Shown here: piece by piece, positions 55,253-62,657 of the stretch | Layout of the letters: every line of letters starts with the position of its first letter | How positions within the stretch are numbered: the first letter of the stretch is position 1 | From: an uncultured Roseovarius sp. | GTDB taxonomy: Bacteria; Pseudomonadota; Alphaproteobacteria; Rhodobacterales; Rhodobacteraceae | Length of the DNA stretch: 64,000 nt | Direction: 5' to 3' | Assembly: GCA_951812895.1 (NCBI GenBank) | Contig: OX638333.1 | Span: 3,080,001-3,144,000, forward strand | Made by a program: the position numbers and the translations under genes | The notes under the pieces: model-generated | The model's database searches: none | What the model saw: the letters and a program-made list of their open reading frames with translations, nothing else | What the model was told of the DNA's origin: nothing

Positions 55253-55459
55253 TTATTTGCAGAATTTCGGTAAATCCCAGAATGAACGCGCAGATTCGCG
55301 CTGTGCTTCTTCGCGGGTTATCCCAATATCGTGCAGTTGATGATCATCCAGTCGGGCCAATGTGCGGCGCTGGCTATATATTCCAATCACATTGAATAGC
55401 GAAGGTTTGCGACGCTTGGCCGTGTGATGCGATGCGAGGGTGCTGGTGTAAGTAGCCAT
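55253..55459 (-). CDS. DUF1127 protein (second copy)
   Basis: A 68-residue basic protein. The DUF1127 core is SQRRTLARLDDHQLHDIGITREEAQRE. It differs strongly from the copy at 14896, so the two are paralogues from different branches. AGGAG precedes the start. It is transcribed away from the LysR regulator. Confidence 0.8.
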   Translation of the reverse strand: MATYTSTLASHHTAKRRKPSLFNVIGIYSQRRTLARLDDHQLHDIGITREEAQRESARSFWDLPKFCK

Positions 55460-55584
55460 AGTGCTCTCCTATTCAAATATTGATGCGTTTGCCGTTTTGT
55501 ATTTTCGATGTTGATATATCTGGGGGATAAAGTTACATTTGTGAAACGAATGTTTGTGAATGATCTCATCAAGGAGTGTGATGT

Positions 55585-56460
55585 ATGCGAAATCTCGACA
55601 TGACAACACTGCGGTCTTTCTTGTCTGTGGCGGAACATGGCGGCGTGACCCGTGCGGCGGCCGCACTCAATTTCACCCAGTCGGCGGTATCGATGCAGCT
55701 CAAACGGCTTGAGGAATTGTTGGACATTCAGCTTCTTGATCGAAGCAATCGAACAATTGCGCTGACCTCGACAGGCGAACAATTGCTAAGCTATGCGCGG
55801 CGTATTGTTGAATTGAATGACGAAGCTGTTGGTCGGCTAACCGAAGATGCCTACGAGGGTGAGATTACCCTGGGGGTGCCGCATGACATCGTATACCCGG
55901 TGATACCCAGGGTTCTGAAGACGTTTAATAGCGTATTCCCGCGCGTGAATGTGAATCTGCGCTCTTCCAGCACGGTCAAACTCAAAGAAGCTTTGCAAAA
56001 GGGAGAGGTCGATCTGATCCTGACAACAGAGGAGGGTGTCGGCGAAAACGGCGAAGTGCTGATTGAAAAACCGTTGCGTTGGATCGGCGCGATCGGCGGT
56101 CAGGCCTGGCGCAAGCGGCCATTGCGGCTCGCATTTTGCAAGTTCTGCATTTTCCGTCCCTTTGTGTTGCGGCATTTGGAACATACCGGATTGGATTGGG
56201 AACTGGCGGTTGATTCCGATGATGACCGTTCTGTCGAGGCTTTGATCAGCGCAGACCTTGCGATTGGCGCGATGCTGGAAGACAGTCTGCCCCCGCATCT
56301 GGAAATGGTTCCGGGCAACAGTGATTTGCCCGAGTTGGGCAGCCACAAGATCAATCTCTATGGATTGCGGGATCATAGTGGCGAGGTGTTGTCAGAGCTG
56401 GCGGGAATGTTGCGAACTGGGTTTAGCTCTCCTGCGCCTTCACTGGTCAGGCAGGCGTGA
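55585..56460 (+). CDS. LysR-family regulator
   Basis: A 291-residue regulator with an N-terminal winged helix (LRSFLSVAEHGGVTRAAAALNFTQSAVSMQLKRLEELL) and effector domain. Its end overlaps the convergent quinone reductase gene by 14 bases. Targets could include that gene or the divergent DUF1127 gene. Confidence 0.88.
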   Translation: MRNLDMTTLRSFLSVAEHGGVTRAAAALNFTQSAVSMQLKRLEELLDIQLLDRSNRTIALTSTGEQLLSYARRIVELNDEAVGRLTEDAYEGEITLGVPHDIVYPVIPRVLKTFNSVFPRVNVNLRSSSTVKLKEALQKGEVDLILTTEEGVGENGEVLIEKPLRWIGAIGGQAWRKRPLRLAFCKFCIFRPFVLRHLEHTGLDWELAVDSDDDRSVEALISADLAIGAMLEDSLPPHLEMVPGNSDLPELGSHKINLYGLRDHSGEVLSELAGMLRTGFSSPAPSLVRQA

Positions 56461-57409
56461 CAACAACTTTCCCGGTTGATTTGCGCTGTCGCAACAGATC
56501 CAGTGCCTCAGCCGCGTTCTCAAGCGGGAGCGTGTGGCTGATATGCGGTTTGATCAAGCCCTGTGCATGCCAGCTGAACAACTGTGACAGGCTTTGGGTG
56601 ACCACCTCGGGGCGGAATTTCAGGTACCCGCCCCAATAAAGTCCGACGACGCTAATATTCTTCACCAACAAATGATTGGCGGGAATCTGAGGCACATCGC
56701 CACTGGCAAATCCAATGGTCAAAATTCTTGCTTCAGGATTGCAGGCCCGAAAGGCCGCCTTGAACTGATCCCCGCCCACCGGGTCATAGACCACATCGAC
56801 CCCGCCAAGGGATTTGCAAACCTCCCGGATGTCTTCGGTCTTGGCATCGATCAGATGATCGGCACCGGCCTGTTTTGCGATGGACAGCTTGTCAGCGCCT
56901 CGGGCGCAGGCAATGACCCGGGCGCCCATCAGCTTGCCGATTTCAATGGCTGTCAGGCCGACCCCGCCAGCGGCCCCTAAAACCAATAGGGTTTCGTCAG
57001 GTTGCAGTTTGGCACGATGGTCAAGGGCAACGTGGCTCGTACCGTAAGCCACTTGGAATGCTGCAGCATCGGCATAACTCATAGTGTCGGGCAGGATCAC
57101 AGCCCGCTTTGCAGGAAAGCACCCATATTCAGCCAGGCCGCCTTGTCCGCCAAAAACTGCGACGCGCTGCCCGGGTGCCGGGGTGTTGACGCCTTTACCC
57201 GATCCATCAACCAGACCGGCAACTTCCATCCCGAGAGTGAAAGGGGCCGCAGGTGTATCCTGATACTCCCCTCGAACCATCAAGAGGTCGGCAAAGTTCA
57301 ATCCACAGGCACCGATTCTCACACGGATTTCGCCTGCGGCAGGATTGGGCAAGGGAATTTCTGTAAGTTCGGGTTCTGTACCCTCTTTTGCGATGTGGTA
57401 TGCGCGCAA
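56447..57409 (-). CDS. NADPH:quinone oxidoreductase-like MDR protein
   Basis: A 320-residue zinc-independent medium-chain reductase of the quinone reductase type. NADPH-binding motif LGAAGGVGLTAIEIGK and opening LPNPAAGEIRVRIGACGLNFADLLMVRGEYQ are typical. A TTG start at 57409 with AGGAG seven bases upstream fits the family N-terminus (LRAYHIAKEG); no ATG nearby does. Confidence 0.85.
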   Translation of the reverse strand: MRAYHIAKEGTEPELTEIPLPNPAAGEIRVRIGACGLNFADLLMVRGEYQDTPAAPFTLGMEVAGLVDGSGKGVNTPAPGQRVAVFGGQGGLAEYGCFPAKRAVILPDTMSYADAAAFQVAYGTSHVALDHRAKLQPDETLLVLGAAGGVGLTAIEIGKLMGARVIACARGADKLSIAKQAGADHLIDAKTEDIREVCKSLGGVDVVYDPVGGDQFKAAFRACNPEARILTIGFASGDVPQIPANHLLVKNISVVGLYWGGYLKFRPEVVTQSLSQLFSWHAQGLIKPHISHTLPLENAAEALDLLRQRKSTGKVVVTPA

Positions 57410-57712
57410 TTTGATACTCCTGTAATGCAGAAGTACCTGTAACCTTTTGGCGGAGTTATGGAAACTGCTTGTTTGCCGGTCAGTTTGCAAGCGCTGGTTG
57501 TGGGGCAATATACTAAAGATCAGTCACTCGCCTAGATTGTGGTGTGTAATGGCCGATCCCCTATTTAGGTAGCAAAGTTACTTGTTTTTTACAATTGAAC
57601 TGCTACCTTGTGGGCGCGCCGCGGGGATGCGCTGCGCACAGGGAGATTTGCCAGTAGAGTCAGGTGACGGTTTTGACCGTCGTGTTACAGGTATTGCAAG
57701 AAAGGATATCGT
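57410..57712. other. Intergenic region with an inverted repeat
   Basis: 303 bases between the reductase and the XRE regulator. AGGTAGCA at 57567-57574 and TGCTACCT at 57601-57608 form an 8-bp inverted repeat with a 26-base T-rich loop. It could be an operator or a weak terminator. No gene is seen. Confidence 0.4.
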
Positions 57713-58084
57713 ATGCCGCACCCGGTAGATGTGCATGTTGGAAAGCGAGTCAGACACCGCCGTTGGTTGGTCGGGATGACACAACAGCAATTGGCTGAAT
57801 GCGTCGGCATCAAGTTCCAGCAAATTCAAAAATATGAGACCGGTGCAAACCGCGTAAGTGCGTCTCGTCTTTGGGATATAGCAGACGCTCTTGATGTTGA
57901 TGTGAGCTTTTTCTTCGAAGGTATCGAAGCAGAAGGAAGCGGTCGCAGCGGATCTGATTCGGTTCCGGCGGATATTCTTGGAGATAAAGAAGCGCTGGAG
58001 CTTGTACGCTCATACTATGCCATTCCCGAAAACCAGCGCCGCCGTCTGTTCGACCTCGCCCGGGTTCTGAGCGACGTTGCTTGA
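57713..58084 (+). CDS. XRE-family helix-turn-helix regulator
   Basis: A 123-residue regulator. The helix-turn-helix is GMTQQQLAECVGIKFQQIQKYETGANRVSASRLWDIADALDVDVSFFFEG, the SinR/Cro type. The C-terminal helical tail is short. Common in alphaproteobacteria, with unknown targets here. It may be autoregulated via the inverted repeat upstream. Confidence 0.88.
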   Translation: MPHPVDVHVGKRVRHRRWLVGMTQQQLAECVGIKFQQIQKYETGANRVSASRLWDIADALDVDVSFFFEGIEAEGSGRSGSDSVPADILGDKEALELVRSYYAIPENQRRRLFDLARVLSDVA

Positions 58085-58143
58085 GTAATTCTGCCCGCCG
58101 GGCTAGGTCATTGTGCAAACAATGCTCTGAATTGGCGGGCTGA

Positions 58144-58932
58144 ATGGACACAAATCACATTATTTCTACAGCCCATGCGCTCGCGGATGTCGCGAGGGCT
58201 GAAACTCTGCGCTTTTTCAGGGCCGAGGGATTAACAGCTGATAACAAAGATAGCGGCGGTTTCGACCCAGTAACTCAGGCGGACAGAGCTGCGGAACGGG
58301 CGATGCGTGCGGTGTTGTCGGCGCGGCGCTCAGACGATGGAATTCTCGGAGAAGAAGAAGGTTTCCAAGAAGGCAAAAGCGGCTTAACTTGGGTGCTGGA
58401 CCCAATCGATGGAACGCGGGGATTTTTGTCCGGAACTCCAACCTGGGGCGTCTTGATTGCTGTTTCAGACGCTAACGGACCAATTTATGGTTTAATTGAC
58501 CAACCCTATATCGGGGAGCGTTTCGAGGGTGGGTTTGGTATCTCCAAATTGTCCGGACCACAGGGTGAACGAGGCTTGAAAGTACTTGGCTCAAGATCTT
58601 TGAATGAGTCGATCCTTTTCACGACTTTTCCTGAAGTCGGGTCAGCGGAAGAAGAAACGGCATTTAGGGCTGTATCTGAGAAAGTGCAGCTGACGCGATT
58701 TGGCATGGATTGCTACGCCTATGCATTACTGGCCTCGGGGCAGGTCGATCTGGTAATTGAAGCAGGACTGAATTCTTACGACATTCAGGCGCCCATTGCC
58801 GTTGTTGAGGCCGCTGGCGGCATTGTCACTGACTGGCAGGGAGGCCCGGCACATGAAGGTGGCCGCGCGATCGCGGCGGCAGGGCGACAGCAACATGAAG
58901 CAGCCCTGGAAATTTTGTCGCGAGTTACTTGA
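58144..58932 (+). CDS. hisN: Inositol monophosphatase-family phosphatase (HisN type)
   Basis: A 262-residue metal-dependent phosphatase. The metal ligands are Asp46 (DPVTQADRAAE), Glu70 (ILGEEEG), Asp86 and Asp89 (VLDPIDGTRGF), and the C-terminal Asp in SYDIQAP. The GTRGF continuation favours the histidinol-phosphatase (HisN) branch. This could supply the phosphatase for the histidine pathway whose hisA, hisF and hisE genes are at 16803-19156. Inositol phosphate or PAP as substrate cannot be excluded. Confidence 0.75.
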   Translation: MDTNHIISTAHALADVARAETLRFFRAEGLTADNKDSGGFDPVTQADRAAERAMRAVLSARRSDDGILGEEEGFQEGKSGLTWVLDPIDGTRGFLSGTPTWGVLIAVSDANGPIYGLIDQPYIGERFEGGFGISKLSGPQGERGLKVLGSRSLNESILFTTFPEVGSAEEETAFRAVSEKVQLTRFGMDCYAYALLASGQVDLVIEAGLNSYDIQAPIAVVEAAGGIVTDWQGGPAHEGGRAIAAAGRQQHEAALEILSRVT

Positions 58933-59047
58933 ATTGCCAGTAAAATAAGGGCAATATGACGTATACCGCACGGGTCTTTACCCCTTTCCGTCGTGCAGGG
59001 TTCACATGTGTATGAGGGGGTTTGACACATGTGGAGAATTGCAAATT

Positions 59048-60388
59048 ATGACTGAAGTGTTGATCCGCAAGGCCAGTTATTTACTGACCATGAATGATGC
59101 ACGCCAAGAGTTGCGTGATGTGGATGTTTTGATCCGCAATGGACAAATCGCTGAGATCGGTCAGGGGCTGAACAGTACCGGCGAAGTGGTGTTGGCACAT
59201 GGGTGCGTGGTTACACCCGGGTTGGTGAACACCCATCATCATCTTTACCAAAGCCTGACCCGTGCAGTGCCCGGAGGGCAGGATGCACTGTTGTTTGGTT
59301 GGCTCCAGACACTCTATCCGATTTGGGCGCGGTTTGGGCCGGATGAAATGCGGGTGTCGGCGCTGACTGGGTTGGCAGAGTTGGCACTTTCGGGATGTAC
59401 GCTAAGTTCCGACCATTTATACCTTTTTCCCAATGGTGCACGCTTGGAAGACACCATTGCCTCGGCGAATGAAATCGGAATTAGGTTCCACCCAACGCGT
59501 GGCGCCATGAGCATTGGGGAAAGTGCGGGCGGGTTGCCCCCGGATTCTTTGGTGGAGGCAGAGGTAGCTATACTCGAGGATTGCATCCGGGTGATTGATG
59601 GATTTCATGATCCCGGTGAGGGTTCAATGTGCAGGGTTGGGGTCGCGCCGTGTTCGCCGTTTTCTGTAAGCAGGGAATTGATGCGGGACGCGGCGATTTT
59701 GGCGCGGGACAAAGGGGTTATGTTGCATACGCATCTGGCCGAGAATGACGAGGATATCGCGTATTCAGAGGCAAATTTCGGCTGCCGCCCGGGGCAATAT
59801 GCCGAGGAGCTTGGCTGGACCGGGGCGGATGTCTGGCACGCGCACTGCGTTAAGTTAGACGGGCAGGAAATTGATTTATTCAGCAAATCAAAAACAGGGA
59901 TCGCCCATTGCCCATGCTCGAACTGTCGATTGGGGAGTGGGATTGCGCCGGTTCGGGGGATGCGGGATGCGGGTGTGAAGGTGGGATTGGGGGTTGATGG
60001 GTCTGCCAGCAATGACACCGGCAATCTGATGGCTGAAGCAAGACAGGCGATGTTGCTGCAGCGGGTGCAGAATGGTGCGGATAAAATGAGTGCGCGGGAA
60101 GCGCTGGAGATTGCAACGCGCGGAGGTGCAGAGGTGCTGGGGCGGCCTGATTGCGGTGAGATTACGCTGGGAAAACAAGCGGATATTGCGATCTGGGATG
60201 CATCCGAAATCGAGAGCGCGGGGAGTTGGGACCCGGCCGCGTTGTTGTTGGCCGGACCGCAGAAAGTGCGCGACTTGTTTGTCAAAGGCCGTCAGATTGT
60301 GCGCGATGGGGTGATAACCACACTGGACCTGCCATTGGTTATTGAAGAGCAAAACCGTCTGGCCCGGCAACTGGCAGAACGGGTGTGA
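59048..60388 (+). CDS. 8-oxoguanine deaminase-type amidohydrolase
   Basis: A 446-residue amidohydrolase of the chlorohydrolase/8-oxoguanine deaminase group. The zinc ligands are the HxH in NTHHHLYQSL, His in HTHLAEND, and a later Asp in GVDGSASND. The CPCSNCRLGSGIAPV block is typical of 8-oxoguanine deaminases. It hydrolyses an exocyclic amino group of an oxidised purine to urate. A neighbour of the guanine deaminase downstream. Start at 59048. Confidence 0.8.
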   Translation: MTEVLIRKASYLLTMNDARQELRDVDVLIRNGQIAEIGQGLNSTGEVVLAHGCVVTPGLVNTHHHLYQSLTRAVPGGQDALLFGWLQTLYPIWARFGPDEMRVSALTGLAELALSGCTLSSDHLYLFPNGARLEDTIASANEIGIRFHPTRGAMSIGESAGGLPPDSLVEAEVAILEDCIRVIDGFHDPGEGSMCRVGVAPCSPFSVSRELMRDAAILARDKGVMLHTHLAENDEDIAYSEANFGCRPGQYAEELGWTGADVWHAHCVKLDGQEIDLFSKSKTGIAHCPCSNCRLGSGIAPVRGMRDAGVKVGLGVDGSASNDTGNLMAEARQAMLLQRVQNGADKMSAREALEIATRGGAEVLGRPDCGEITLGKQADIAIWDASEIESAGSWDPAALLLAGPQKVRDLFVKGRQIVRDGVITTLDLPLVIEEQNRLARQLAERV

Positions 60389-60390
60389 GG

Positions 60391-60471
60391 TTTGTGCAAT
60401 TCGTACAAATTGTACACGTGAATTGCACAAAGACCGGGGTTTGTGGGGAAATTGTGTACGTTATGCACACA
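60391..60471. repeat. Nested inverted repeats after the deaminase gene
   Basis: TTTGTGCAATTC at 60391-60402 pairs exactly with GAATTGCACAAA at 60420-60431. Inside it, GTACAA-a-TTGTAC at 60403-60415 is a second palindrome. A third, TGTG...CACA, lies at 60453-60471. The long AT-rich stem could end transcription, but no T-tract follows. It may instead be a set of operators for the next gene, and resembles the TGTACA cluster at 14021-14097. Confidence 0.6.
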
Positions 60472-60626
60472 TTGTCCGATTTCCGGTGCATTTGGAGGCG
60501 TGGTGCCATGGGTATTTTTTAGCAAGAAAGAAGCGAGTGTTTGGTACTCAAACTGACACAGTCTGCATCAGATTCGCGTAGATTGCAGGATTGGTGGTGA
60601 GGCTGGATTCGGAGTATGCTTTCGGT

Positions 60627-61076
60627 ATGTCTGTTTTGAGATCCATTCTTTTGACTTTGTGCGTATTGGTTGCAGTTCCGACAGCGGCGCAAAATTTGAG
60701 TGATCAGGGGGCCGCGGCGCAGGCCATGGTCAACGATCTGCGCAAGGGCAAAAGCCGCCAACCATTGACAGTTTCCGCAAAGCTGACACGTGCCGCCGAA
60801 GCCCATACGCGGGATATGGTGAAAAACGGGTTTTTCAGCCATTCGGGATCAGATGGCAGCAGTGTTGGCGACCGGGTCAGACGGCAGGGTTATGGCTTTT
60901 GTTTCGTAGCCGAGAATATCTCGAAAGGTCGTAAGAGTGTTGAAGATGTGCTGGCTGCCTGGATGGCATCGAAAGGGCATCGCAGGAACATCCTGCACAA
61001 ACAGGCGCGCGAGTTTGCACTGGTTCGCGGGTCTGGTGATGTCTGGGTGATGGTGCTGGGCCGGCCCGGGTGTTGA
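60627..61076 (+). CDS. CAP-domain (SCP/PR-1) secreted protein
   Basis: A 149-residue protein with a signal peptide (MSVLRSILLTLCVLVAVPTAAQ). The CAP pattern is AQAMVNDLRKGKSRQPLTVSAKLTRAAEAHTRDMVKNGFFSH, then GENISKG-like AENISKG and SKGHRRNILHK. The predicted metal-binding His residues are present. Role of bacterial CAP proteins is mostly unknown. The start at 60627 is chosen for the signal peptide. Confidence 0.8.
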   Translation: MSVLRSILLTLCVLVAVPTAAQNLSDQGAAAQAMVNDLRKGKSRQPLTVSAKLTRAAEAHTRDMVKNGFFSHSGSDGSSVGDRVRRQGYGFCFVAENISKGRKSVEDVLAAWMASKGHRRNILHKQAREFALVRGSGDVWVMVLGRPGC

Positions 61077-61100
61077 TCGGGTTCAACAATTTAGGAAAGT

Positions 61101-61125
61101 TGCCGGGGTAAACTCCGGCCTACGG
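61101..61125. repeat. Dispersed palindromic repeat, third copy
   Basis: TGCCGGGGTAAACTCCGGCC matches the elements at 31890-31950. Here it covers the stop codon of the leftward guanine deaminase gene, so the element supplies the gene's end. Confidence 0.65.
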
Positions 61126-62406
61126 CATTGGATTGCCTTTGATCCAGACTTGTTTGATTGCGCGGTCATCGCCCATCATAATTGTGGGAAAAAGTGCTTC
61201 CCATATATCACTGGCGCGGGCACTGCGCTGTACGATAGCGGGCGTCGAGCCCAGATCAAGCGCGATAAGGTCCGCCTCGATCCCCGGAGATATGTTTCCG
61301 ATTTTGTCAGAGAGATGCAGGGACTGAGCCGAGCCCATGGTTGCCAGCCAGTAAAGCTGGGCCGGGTGCAGCGCGGTTCCGGTCAGCTGCCCGATTTCAT
61401 AGGCGGCCGCCATTGTGCGCAGCATGGAAAAGGAGGAGCCGCCGCCGGTGTCAGTGGCCAGGCCAACGATCTGTCCTTCGGTGATGCGGGCCGCGGTGTT
61501 GAACAGACCGGAACCGATAAAGGTATTGGAGGTTGGGCAATGAATCAGCGATGCACCCACCTCGCGCAGCCGGTCACGTTCGCGGTCTTCCAGATAGATG
61601 GCGTGGCCGTACAGGCTGCCTTTGCCCAAAAGTCCATGCTCTTCATAGGTATCGAGATAGTCGCGGGCCTGTGGGAAGAGCGATTTGACCCAAGCAATTT
61701 CATCTGTCTGTTCCGACAAGTGAGTCTGCATAAGGCACTCGGGGTGTTCCGCCCACAAGGCACCCATTGCCGATAGCTGATCGGGCGTGGAAGTGGGCGA
61801 GAAACGCGGTGTGATCATGTAGGACAGGCGGTTAACCCCGCGCCATTTGTGCAAAAGCAACTTGCTGTCGTCATATGCCGATTGTGCAGTGTCACACAGG
61901 CCATCAGGTGCATTGCGGTCCATACAGGTTTTGCCAGCCAGGGCGCGCAGGCCCCGTGATTGCGCCGCGGTAAAGAAAGCGTCAACGCTGGCGGGGTGAA
62001 TGGTGCAGTAGCTGGCCGCAGTGGTGGTGCCATTGGCCAGCGTGAGGTCAAAATAACGGTTGGCAATATCGGTGGCATACGCCAGATCGGAAAAGCGCAT
62101 TTCTTCGGGGAAGGTATAGGTATTGAGCCAATCAATCAGCCGCTTGCCCCAGCTGGCGATCATCGCGGTCTGGGGATAATGCACATGGGCATCGACAAAA
62201 CCTGCTGTGATCAGAGCGTCGCCCATATCGGTGATCTTCGCGTCAGGAGCCGCCTTTTGCAGGTTGGCCAGCGGCCCGGATGTCACAATATGCCCATCGC
62301 GGATCAGCACCGCCTCGTCCAGCTGTGCGGCATCGTTCGGATCACCGTCAAAAGGCGAGCGGGTGAAGGATAGAACCTGTCCCTTTAGGATTGTATGTTG
62401 CTGCAT
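61120..62406 (-). CDS. guaD: Guanine deaminase
   Basis: A 428-residue amidohydrolase that deaminates guanine to xanthine. The zinc site HxH is in DAHVHYPQTAMIASWG, with the other ligands in QTHLSEQTDE, GHAIYLED and ATDTGGG. The start at 62406 fits the family N-terminus (QQHTILKGQVLSF). Its last codon and stop lie in a palindromic repeat. Convergent with the CAP gene. Confidence 0.9.
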   Translation of the reverse strand: MQQHTILKGQVLSFTRSPFDGDPNDAAQLDEAVLIRDGHIVTSGPLANLQKAAPDAKITDMGDALITAGFVDAHVHYPQTAMIASWGKRLIDWLNTYTFPEEMRFSDLAYATDIANRYFDLTLANGTTTAASYCTIHPASVDAFFTAAQSRGLRALAGKTCMDRNAPDGLCDTAQSAYDDSKLLLHKWRGVNRLSYMITPRFSPTSTPDQLSAMGALWAEHPECLMQTHLSEQTDEIAWVKSLFPQARDYLDTYEEHGLLGKGSLYGHAIYLEDRERDRLREVGASLIHCPTSNTFIGSGLFNTAARITEGQIVGLATDTGGGSSFSMLRTMAAAYEIGQLTGTALHPAQLYWLATMGSAQSLHLSDKIGNISPGIEADLIALDLGSTPAIVQRSARASDIWEALFPTIMMGDDRAIKQVWIKGNPMP

Positions 62407-62512
62407 CTGGCCGAATTTTCCATGAATTGGGGACTGTGCCCCAGGATAAGTAAGCTGTGGCACCGGGTAAATCAGTCTATTGTCATTGTTTTCCTGAAGC
62501 TGCTTCTTTAAA

Positions 62513-62569
62513 GCGTTTCGCAATAAACCTGAGTCATCAGGTGTTTGCGAAACGGTGCGACATTGATGC
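62513..62569 (-). repeat. Dispersed palindromic repeat, copy 2
   Basis: CGTTTCGCAA at 62514-62523 pairs exactly with TTGCGAAACG at 62545-62554, and inside ACCTGA (62527-62532) pairs with TCAGGT (62537-62542). Its reverse complement resembles 40354-40412. It lies in the 251-base spacer before mgtE. Confidence 0.8.
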
Positions 62570-62657
62570 ACTGGCAGGACGTTCTTCGCCAAACCTGCTT
62601 CAGGTTCGACGAAAATCGCTTTGATCCTGCCCGCGAGGCGAACGGGGAGGGAAGCGC

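Noticed and set aside
60461-60469. TTATGCACA, a match to the DnaA box consensus
   Set aside because: A nine-base site with one free position is expected once or twice per 64 kb by chance, and no cluster of further boxes or AT-rich unwinding region was seen.
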